20,253 nt of DNA, from assembly GCA_027317105.1 (NCBI GenBank), contig DAHVFH010000071.1, forward strand, positions 1 to 20,253, read 5' to 3'. The stretch comes from Cytophagales bacterium. Lineage in GTDB: Bacteria > Bacteroidota > Bacteroidia > Cytophagales > Cyclobacteriaceae. A program made the position numbers and the translations under genes. Each line of letters starts with the position of its first letter. Position 1 is the first letter of the stretch. The notes under the pieces are model-generated. The model ran no database searches. It saw only the letters and a list, made by a program, of their open reading frames with translations, and was not told the DNA's origin. This document shows, one piece after another, positions 14,008 through 20,253 of the stretch.

Positions 14008-15336
14008 TCAAGAAAAGAATTTAGTGACGCCCGGTATCGCTATAGGATACCACCCTTCTTTATCGGGAACCACGGGAGGTTGTGCGTTCCAATCAAAAAC
14101 AGTAGGCGCTATACTTAGTCCAGAATCAATCGCTTTATCAAACTTTATTAATTCTCCAGAATAGGTTGCCATTCTTCCTAAGATTCCAGTCATAGTGGTT
14201 TTAGCAGCATTTTCAGCATCGGCAAATTTGTATTCTCCCTTCGCTATAACTTCAAAGAGCTCATCGTGCTCTGTTTGGTAAGGATTATTTTCTTTCTCTT
14301 TGTCAAATTGATATACAATTTTACCTGAACGATCGGTAATATTTTTAGCTCCGCAGTAAATGCTTCCTTTTGTTCCTACCAATTGCTCGTCTACTTTGGT
14401 GAATGTTCCTTTAATATGACGGCATTGGCTGTTCAATAGTGTGCCATCTGCATATTGAAATTCTACATAATGATGGTCAAAAATTTCACCAAACTCTTTT
14501 CCCTTTCTTACTTCACGTCCGCCCATACCTTGAGCTTGCACCGGGTAGCTTCCTTTGAACCAATTGATCACATCAAGGTTATGAATATGTTGTTCTACAA
14601 TATGATCCCCGCAAAGCCAATTGAAATAATACCAATTACGCATTTGGTATTCCATTTCTGTTTGGCCAGGCTTTTTTGGATTTACCCAAACTCCGCTGTC
14701 ATTCCACCAAGCTTGAGCAGAAACAATATCTCCAATCACTCCTTCCTTAAACTTTTTATATAACTCTCGATATGAATTTTGGTAATGCCGTTGCAGTCCG
14801 ACAACCACATTCAATTTTTTCTTCTTAGCAATTTCAGCGGTTTCCAGAATTCTCTTTATTCCTGCTGGGTCAGTGGCAACCGGCTTCTCCATAAAAATTT
14901 GCTTGCCTTGCTTTACGGCTTCTTCAAAATGAATGGGTCGGAATCCTGGAGGTGTAGTGAGTATAACCACATCGGATAAGGCAATAGCTTTTTTATAAGC
15001 ATCAAATCCTACAAATTTATTTTCTTCAGGCACAGCAACTCGATCCTTTGCACTACCTTTTGCGTCTGCTGCGGTTAGATTTTTAAACGAATCATCTAAG
15101 CGATCTTTAAAGGCATCAGCCATAGCAACGAGTTTTACATTTTGCTTCGTAAGCAAGGCTTGTCGGGCAGCGCCTGTTCCACGACCACCGCAACCTACCA
15201 AAGCCACCTTAATGGTATCATCAAATTCGGTGTTGAAGAAATTAGCGTTTGCTATCATCGGCATAGTAGCTAAACTTCCAGCTAATAGGGAAGATTGTTT
15301 TACAAACTCCCTGCGTGATTTTTTATGAATGCCCAT
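14008..15336 (-). CDS. Exported Gfo/Idh/MocA family oxidoreductase
   Basis: This 442-residue NAD(P)-dependent dehydrogenase-fold protein probably acts on a sugar or sugar derivative. A twin-arginine signal lies at the N-terminus (KSRREFVKQSSLLAGSLAT, residues 6-24), predicting export of the folded, cofactor-bound enzyme. The Rossmann fold has GCGGRG (48-53). MEKPVATDP (149-157) supplies the catalytic lysine K151, and EQHIHNLDVINW (248-259) holds the usual substrate-side histidines and aspartate. Unlike the GH109-like protein elsewhere in the window, it keeps the EKP motif, so it is more like a true dehydrogenase. It lies 44 nt downstream of the TIM-barrel gene on the same strand, and the pair recalls sugar oxidation/isomerisation clusters of Bacteroidota and Planctomycetota. 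The substrate is unknown. Confidence 0.88.
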   Translation of the reverse strand: MGIHKKSRREFVKQSSLLAGSLATMPMIANANFFNTEFDDTIKVALVGCGGRGTGAARQALLTKQNVKLVAMADAFKDRLDDSFKNLTAADAKGSAKDRVAVPEENKFVGFDAYKKAIALSDVVILTTPPGFRPIHFEEAVKQGKQIFMEKPVATDPAGIKRILETAEIAKKKKLNVVVGLQRHYQNSYRELYKKFKEGVIGDIVSAQAWWNDSGVWVNPKKPGQTEMEYQMRNWYYFNWLCGDHIVEQHIHNLDVINWFKGSYPVQAQGMGGREVRKGKEFGEIFDHHYVEFQYADGTLLNSQCRHIKGTFTKVDEQLVGTKGSIYCGAKNITDRSGKIVYQFDKEKENNPYQTEHDELFEVIAKGEYKFADAENAAKTTMTGILGRMATYSGELIKFDKAIDSGLSIAPTVFDWNAQPPVVPDKEGWYPIAIPGVTKFFS

Positions 15337-15380
15337 ATTGGTTTATTTTAGAAATTAAAATGAAGAAATATTTTAGCGTG

Positions 15381-16289
15381 TTAAAAACTATCGCACAGTC
15401 GGTAGGCAGCGATAACGGATGCCTCACCTTCTTTGTCTTTTTTTGAATTGCCGTGCTCCATTCCTAATATGCCTTTGTACCCTTTTTCGTAAATGTGCTT
15501 GAAGATATTTTTATAATTCATCTCACCAGTCGTTGGCTCATTTCTACCGGGATTGTCACCAATTTGGAGGTAACCAATTTCGTCCCAGCATAAATCGATG
15601 TTATTCATAATATTCCCTTCGTTGCGCTGCATATGGAACATGTCAAACAAAATTTTGCATGACGGGCTGTTAACGGCCTTGCAAATCATAAAGGTTTGGT
15701 AGGAATGTCGCAAAAATAATTCGGGTGTATCACTTAATGGTTCAAGCACCATAACGAGTCCGTGTGGTTCAAAGATATCAGCGGCCCGCCTAAGTGCATC
15801 AATAACGTTGGCTGTTTGCATTTCATGTGGAAGATGGTTCTCATAAAAACCAGGAACTACTGTCATCCACTTTGCATTCACCCGTTTAGCCACCTCCACA
15901 CACTGTTGACATGTCTTTAAAAAGTTGTCTTTGAATTCTTGCTTCCCAGTTGTTAATGAAGTTTTCCAATTGTCTCCGCCATCAACCACAAAGACGCCCA
16001 TTGTCATTTTCAGTTCGGTCAATGTTTTGCCGATTTTTTCTTGCTCAGTATTACTTCTGGATAGCATTCCGTTGTCTTCTACAGATCGAAATCCTTGATC
16101 GGCCATGAATTTGACTTGTTCCACAAAGTCAGTACCCGCTGAAGTTTTAAACATGCCATCATGTGGAGCATAGTTGAGTTTGAAGGGTTGGCTAGCAGGC
16201 ATGCCCAGTTCATGGGCCGTACTCGCTGACCACGCTAATGAAGCGCCAAAAGCTGCAAGATTATTAAAAATGAATTTTCTCCTTTTCAT
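15381..16289 (-). CDS. Sugar-phosphate isomerase/epimerase-like TIM barrel (hydroxypyruvate isomerase family)
   Basis: This 302-residue TIM-barrel protein belongs to the xylose-isomerase-like AP_endonuc_2 superfamily. The metal site is visible as E183 (VLEPLSD), D216 with H219 (LFDMFHMQ), Q242 (YLQIGDNPG) and E278 (LGMEHGN), the arrangement seen in hydroxypyruvate isomerases. QIGDNPGRNEPTTGEMNY is also characteristic of that group. The N-terminus (MKRRKFIFNNLAAFGASLAWS) looks like a signal of the twin-arginine kind, with RRKF and a modest hydrophobic stretch, so a periplasmic location is likely though weaker than for its neighbour. It is the first gene of a two-gene unit with the oxidoreductase and diverges from the sensor kinase. 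The reaction is probably isomerisation or epimerisation of a keto-sugar or keto-acid. Confidence 0.85.
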   Translation of the reverse strand: MKRRKFIFNNLAAFGASLAWSASTAHELGMPASQPFKLNYAPHDGMFKTSAGTDFVEQVKFMADQGFRSVEDNGMLSRSNTEQEKIGKTLTELKMTMGVFVVDGGDNWKTSLTTGKQEFKDNFLKTCQQCVEVAKRVNAKWMTVVPGFYENHLPHEMQTANVIDALRRAADIFEPHGLVMVLEPLSDTPELFLRHSYQTFMICKAVNSPSCKILFDMFHMQRNEGNIMNNIDLCWDEIGYLQIGDNPGRNEPTTGEMNYKNIFKHIYEKGYKGILGMEHGNSKKDKEGEASVIAAYRLCDSF

Positions 16290-16442
16290 GCGTTTTTTGA
16301 GAATAAATGATCAAAATAAAGATCGATAAAAAACGGCACTTCTAAAACTGATTTTATATTATCGGAGATTTACAGTTTGTCATGATGGATTAGCAAAGTC
16401 AATTTTGGTGTATTTTTTAACTATCATTATATCTGACTAAAT

Positions 16443-19304
16443 TTGAATGTGACCAAAATAATTGTTTTTATTTTAGTGCTTCTTAGCATCCAGGTTCCTC
16501 ACCTCTTCGGTCAGAAATATTCTAAAACCTTCTTTACAGTAAGTAAAGGTCTGCCACAATCTGAAGTGACCAGTATTTCTGAGGATAAGATAAATGGATA
16601 TTTATGGATAGGCACGCGGGGTGGTGGACTTGCCCGATTTGATGGTAAAACATTTGTTACGTACAACCTCGAAGATGGACTGTCAAGTAATACCATTTCA
16701 AAAGTCTTTGTCGATAAAAAGGGAAATGTCTGGGCCGGAACGCGAAAGGGTCTTTCAAAATTTGATGGGCAAAAATTTAAGAACTTTTATAGTTCCAGTG
16801 GTGCCTCTGTGAACATTGTGGAATTTAATGACACGATTTTTTCGCTGGACAAAAACCATAAGTTAGTGAGGGTAGTTCATGATACTCTTTATCCTTCAAT
16901 TTCTTCGACACACAATCAAATACAAATTCAGAATATTTTTTCCGATTCTTATCAATGGTATTACCAACTTAATTCCAACAACATTCTTATCCGAAGGGGT
17001 ATTAACAGTGTTGATTATGTCAACCTAACTCCATTAGGTGAGATTTATAATTTGTTCCCATTCCAAAACCAGATCAACATCATTTCCTCTAAGGGGGCTT
17101 ATATTTGGTCGCTTACGGAGTTGAAGTTAATTGAGCCGAAACTTAACTATCCAATAGTTCTTACCGATCAAGAATTTAAAAGCTCATGGGTTTCCAATCA
17201 CCACAACCTTACAAAGATTGATAGAAATGCCATCCTCTCCGTCACAGATACACTTTCCGTGAATGTAAGGGTTCTTGATTGCCTTACAGATTCTGAAGGT
17301 AACATTTGGTTTGGCACGGAAGGAAAAGGGTTGATAAAGTACTCCAGAAATATTTTTGAACTGGTGAGGAATGGCGTGGTGACAGCCATTTCAGGAAAGG
17401 AAAGAGAATTATGGCTTGCTACGCGTGAGCACGGTCTTGAAGTGCTACGGAATGGTAGGGTTGTAAATCGTTTCAATTTGGGAAAGCATGTTAAAGTTTC
17501 CGCTATAAAAAAAACAAATAACAAGGAGGTATGGGTATCTGGGGATTTTGGGATTGTAAGAATTGATTCCAACAAAAGATTATTTTCGGTAGTTGATGCA
17601 AATCGAGTTGGCTCAGTGGAGGATATAGAGTTCGATGAAGTAAAAAATAGACTTTGGATTGGCTCGAAGGCCGGACTTTCATCCATAGAATTTGCTCGGG
17701 GCAAGGCCATAGTTAACGACTCGGATTTATTTTTGGAATGGGTTTTGAATATTAAGAGACTCCCCCAATGGAATCGAATAATGATTGGTACAACTTCTGG
17801 CGTTAGTGAAATTCAAGATGGTAAGATTACCAAGATCGTTCCTAAATTTGACAGTACAGCTATTTACTCCATGGTTCTGTATAAAGACAAATACTTGATT
17901 ATAGGCTCTGAAGGCATGGGCATATGTATTTACAATCTTGAAAACAATTCAACTAAATATTATTCAAAAAATAACGGATTGGCCTCGGATATTATTTTCT
18001 TTTTAATTGTTGATAAAGAAAATTTGTTGTGGATTGGAAGCGATAAAGGAATTGAACGGATCGGATTTAATAAGGATTTTGATCTTCAGGAATACTTGCA
18101 TTTCACTCAGGATCATGGGTTAGAAGGACTTGAATCCAACATTGGGTTTTTCAATAACGGAAAAGAATATTTTGGAATGGTTGATGGTTTGTATGGATTT
18201 TCAGAAATTGACCTTGATGTACTTCCTGAGTACCCATTGCACTTCACGAAGGTTGAATTGGTAAACGCTCAATTTACTTTGGAAATGTATGCAAAAGGAA
18301 ACAGCGGTCTTTTCCATATTCCATTGTATCCCAAATTGCCATTTGATAAGAATTCAGTTAAATTCTCTTTTGCCAAGGTATCAAAAAAATATCCGACCAC
18401 AACCTCTTATAAATACCTTTTAACAGGACAAGATAAACAGTGGTCACAGTCTACCAGAGTGCCGGAAGTGACCTATCTAAATTTAAAGCCTGGAAATTAC
18501 AAGTTTAAAGTATTAGCCAGAGATCATAATGGGCAATGGATCACAACACCTTTAGAGTACCCCTTTACTATTTCACCGCCTTTTTATTTAACCCCGCTAT
18601 TTATTGTAGTCATATTCTTTTTAGCAATCGTGGCGATTGGAGGAGCCTTTTATTACAACGTAAAATTTAGAGTGGCCAACTTGATGCAGCAAGAGAAAAT
18701 AAAACAAGACATTTTAATTAACGTAAGGAAGGAGATTGGAATTGATTTTCATGACGAGCTCGGAAATCAATTGGCTCGAATTATTAATTTTATTAGTTTA
18801 ATAAAAATGGATCCATCCAATGCAAATCTGTTCTTGGTAAGGATTGAGGAGACGACAAAAAATTTAATAAGTGGAACAAAGGATTTTATCTGGTCCTTGG
18901 ATAGACAAAACGATACTGCTCAAAATTTGTATATTCACTTGAAGGATTTCGGTGATCGACTTTTGCATGAGAAGAATATTGAATTCCGCGCCTTTTATCA
19001 GTTTCAAGAAGACGTCATTTTATCCGTAGGTGTGGGGAGACAAGTCAATTTTATTTTTAAAGAAGCCTTGACCAATGCGTTTAAATATTCAACTTCAACC
19101 CAAGTGGTTTTGCGATTTGAAAAAATAAATTCGCTACTTAGTATAACTTTGACGGACGATGGTGTAGGTATTTCGCCCGAAACGCTAAATAATAGCCGTG
19201 GGGGTATTTCAAATATGGCATTGAGAAGTAGGAGGATACATGGTGTTTTTACCATTGACTCAGACTCTAAAGGAACAAAAATTAGCTTACTACTTAATAT
19301 TTAG
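16443..19304 (+). CDS. Sensor histidine kinase with beta-propeller and Y_Y_Y periplasmic sensor
   Basis: This 953-residue membrane kinase has a large extracytoplasmic sensor. After a signal peptide (1-23) come two-component-regulator-propeller repeats (about 35-590), marked by GLPQSEVTSISED, GYLWIGTRGGGL, GNVWAGTRKGL, GNIWFGTEGKGL and LLWIGSDKGI. A Y_Y_Y domain follows (about 650-711, with YKYLLTGQDKQWSQ and LKPGNYKFKVLARD), then one membrane helix (about 713-737). The kinase core is of the HisKA_3/LytS type, with phospho-acceptor H770 in DFHDELGNQ. The ATPase has N-box EALTNAFKYS (874-883), DDGVGI (905-910) and RGGISNM (919-925). Unlike the hybrid kinases common in Bacteroides polysaccharide loci, it has no fused receiver; that is the next gene. 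The start is TTG 16443 or GTG 16449, not ATG. The ligand is unknown. Confidence 0.9.
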   Translation: MNVTKIIVFILVLLSIQVPHLFGQKYSKTFFTVSKGLPQSEVTSISEDKINGYLWIGTRGGGLARFDGKTFVTYNLEDGLSSNTISKVFVDKKGNVWAGTRKGLSKFDGQKFKNFYSSSGASVNIVEFNDTIFSLDKNHKLVRVVHDTLYPSISSTHNQIQIQNIFSDSYQWYYQLNSNNILIRRGINSVDYVNLTPLGEIYNLFPFQNQINIISSKGAYIWSLTELKLIEPKLNYPIVLTDQEFKSSWVSNHHNLTKIDRNAILSVTDTLSVNVRVLDCLTDSEGNIWFGTEGKGLIKYSRNIFELVRNGVVTAISGKERELWLATREHGLEVLRNGRVVNRFNLGKHVKVSAIKKTNNKEVWVSGDFGIVRIDSNKRLFSVVDANRVGSVEDIEFDEVKNRLWIGSKAGLSSIEFARGKAIVNDSDLFLEWVLNIKRLPQWNRIMIGTTSGVSEIQDGKITKIVPKFDSTAIYSMVLYKDKYLIIGSEGMGICIYNLENNSTKYYSKNNGLASDIIFFLIVDKENLLWIGSDKGIERIGFNKDFDLQEYLHFTQDHGLEGLESNIGFFNNGKEYFGMVDGLYGFSEIDLDVLPEYPLHFTKVELVNAQFTLEMYAKGNSGLFHIPLYPKLPFDKNSVKFSFAKVSKKYPTTTSYKYLLTGQDKQWSQSTRVPEVTYLNLKPGNYKFKVLARDHNGQWITTPLEYPFTISPPFYLTPLFIVVIFFLAIVAIGGAFYYNVKFRVANLMQQEKIKQDILINVRKEIGIDFHDELGNQLARIINFISLIKMDPSNANLFLVRIEETTKNLISGTKDFIWSLDRQNDTAQNLYIHLKDFGDRLLHEKNIEFRAFYQFQEDVILSVGVGRQVNFIFKEALTNAFKYSTSTQVVLRFEKINSLLSITLTDDGVGISPETLNNSRGGISNMALRSRRIHGVFTIDSDSKGTKISLLLNI

Positions 19305-19308
19305 CGTT

Positions 19309-19935
19309 ATGACATTTAAAAAAAGAGTAGCGATAGTTGAAGATGATAAGATTTTGCTCGAATCGTATACGCACATCGTCAACAGCTCAGATAAATTTGT
19401 AGTGGTGGGAAGTTATTCTTCTGCGGAAGATGCGCTTACCGAGATGATTAGGAAAAAGGTTGAAATTGTTCTGATGGACATTGAACTTCCAAATCTTAAT
19501 GGGGTGAAAGCCACTGAAATCATTAAGGAGAAGTACCCTCATGTGGAGGTTGTAATGGTAACGATTTATGAAGATAATGAGTTGGTGTTTGATGCGCTTA
19601 AGGCTGGTGCATCAGGTTACATTACAAAAAGTGCTAACTATATCGAATTGCTTACTGCGTTAGATGAGATTGCAAAAGGCGGGGCGCCAATGAGCACAAA
19701 AATCGCTAAAATGGTCATTCATAATTTTCATTTGAATGTCAACTCACCACTCACCAATAGAGAAAAAGAGGTTCTTCAATTGATGGCTGAAGGAAATACC
19801 TATACGCAAATTTCTGATGTTCTCTTCATTTCCCGAGAAACTGTCCGAACCCACATTCGAAATATTTATGGGAAACTCCAGGTGAATAATAAATCAGAAG
19901 CCATCAAGATCGCTACCGACAACAAATACATTTAG
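19309..19935 (+). CDS. NarL/FixJ-type response regulator, partner of the upstream kinase
   Basis: The 208-residue protein has an N-terminal receiver with acidic residues E11-D13, phospho-acceptor D57 (LMDIELP), T85 and K107 (GYITKS). A C-terminal LuxR-type helix-turn-helix spans about 146-205: LTNREKEVLQLMAEGNTYTQISDVLFISRETVRTHIRNIYGKL in sequence order. Phosphorylation by the kinase should promote dimerisation and DNA binding. The start is the ATG at 19309, 4 nt after the kinase stop; an in-frame extension back to 19240 would overlap the kinase and adds nothing domain-like. The near-overlap indicates translational coupling and a dedicated pair. A strong terminator follows 24 nt after the stop. 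Its targets are not known; the divergent oxidoreductase/TIM-barrel pair is the nearest candidate. Confidence 0.94.
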   Translation: MTFKKRVAIVEDDKILLESYTHIVNSSDKFVVVGSYSSAEDALTEMIRKKVEIVLMDIELPNLNGVKATEIIKEKYPHVEVVMVTIYEDNELVFDALKAGASGYITKSANYIELLTALDEIAKGGAPMSTKIAKMVIHNFHLNVNSPLTNREKEVLQLMAEGNTYTQISDVLFISRETVRTHIRNIYGKLQVNNKSEAIKIATDNKYI

Positions 19936-19959
19936 TTAAAAAATTAGACTAGCGCCAAT

Positions 19960-19992
19960 AAAAAAACCTCGAACGCCTTTCGAGGTTTTTTT
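19960..19992 (+). terminator. Rho-independent terminator after the two-component operon
   Basis: A 13-bp stem is formed by AAAAAAACCTCGA (19960-19972) and TCGAGGTTTTTTT (19980-19992) around the loop ACGCCTT. The T-run at the end and the position 24 nt after the response-regulator stop make this a clear terminator. Confidence 0.92.
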
Positions 19993-20253
19993 CTTAATTT
20001 AATTAACCTTCCTAAACCTTATGGAAGAATTCAATTGAGGGCAAAACTCGACTAATTCCCTTATTCAAAACAAACCCTACTTTGTGGTATTTGCAATAGG
20101 GACTGATACCTCATAATGCAGTATTAGTCATCATCTTTTCAAATAGCCAGTCCTTTATTATAATAAAAGAACTGCATCAACTTAAGTTACGATTAAACAG
20201 GGAAATAAATCGAATCAAAACAGGATGGAGTAGATGAAGTAACCCTAATATAC
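19993..20253. other. Intergenic region without recognised gene
   Basis: No frame on either strand looks coding. It holds an imperfect inverted repeat, GACTGATAC (20101-20109) with GTATTAGTC (20121-20129), a 9-bp stem with one G-T pair and an 11-nt loop. A second pairing is possible between GGACTG (20100-20105) and CAGTCC (20148-20153). The sequence is AT-rich, so both may be chance. No TAnnTTTG element was found. Confidence 0.35.

Noticed and set aside
14033..14052. The inverted repeat GGTATC / GATACC near the dnaJ-oxidoreductase junction, as a shared terminator
   Set aside because: It lies within the oxidoreductase coding region and has no T-run; a 6-bp stem can arise by chance.
17198..17710. 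A 170-codon minus-strand open frame within the sensor kinase gene
   Set aside because: It is antisense to clear propeller repeats. Its Ser/Thr/Phe/Pro-rich composition is what the reverse strand of this gene produces, and no domain is visible.
16443..19935. A one-protein hybrid two-component system
   Set aside because: The kinase ends with its own TAG and the receiver starts at a separate ATG 4 nt later. No frameshift signal is visible, so these are two genes.
1..20253. CRISPR arrays, tRNA or rRNA genes, insertion sequences and attachment sites
   Set aside because: No regularly spaced direct repeats, cloverleaf-like segments, transposase or integrase frames, or terminal inverted repeats were seen.

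Overview
The window looks like a chromosomal segment from a Bacteroidota bacterium, most likely of the Cytophagales type. This is inferred from family resemblance, AT-rich intergenic DNA, the near absence of Shine-Dalgarno sequences and several promoter candidates of the Bacteroidota form (TTTG, about 20 nt, TAnnTTTG). No search was run. There are 18 protein-coding genes, one of them cut by the left edge. I see no rRNA, tRNA, CRISPR array or insertion sequence.

Layout. (1) Bases 1-1934, minus strand: an efflux operon of a small acidic secreted protein, a TolC-like outer-membrane factor and the start of a lipoprotein periplasmic adaptor; an RND pump gene is expected beyond the left edge. (2) 1989-4391: divergent metabolic genes lysC (aspartate kinase) and mdh (malate dehydrogenase), with a perfect 13-bp terminator hairpin after mdh. 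(3) 4495-5216: a compact toxin-antitoxin module (DUF6364-like antitoxin, PIN-domain toxin), with a palindrome inside the promoter spacer. (4) 5253-6023, minus strand: a methyltransferase with an N-terminal Cys4 zinc-ribbon-like segment, then a gene-poor stretch that may hold a decayed ORF. (5) 6372-9036: an ECF sigma factor, a single-pass coiled-coil protein that is probably its anti-sigma factor, and a secreted protein with a CPHC motif, ended by a terminator. This is the least familiar unit here and the best candidate for an undescribed envelope-signalling module. (6) 9141-10496: an exported NAD-dependent GH109-like glycosidase. (7) 10564-13992: housekeeping genes adk, obg, grpE and dnaJ in a row; the DnaJ keeps only two of the four usual zinc-finger motifs. 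(8) 14008-16289, minus strand: an exported Gfo/Idh/MocA oxidoreductase with a hydroxypyruvate-isomerase-like TIM barrel, probably a carbohydrate-processing pair. (9) 16443-19935: a beta-propeller/Y_Y_Y sensor histidine kinase and its NarL-type response regulator 4 nt downstream, ended by a terminator. The last 260 bases have no recognisable gene.

How the parts may fit: units 6 and 8 suggest uptake and redox-linked breakdown of sugars or amino sugars in the periplasm. The kinase/regulator pair diverges from unit 8 and could sense a related ligand, which is inference from position only. The efflux operon and the sigma module point to envelope homeostasis. The toxin-antitoxin pair is the only clearly accessory-type element.
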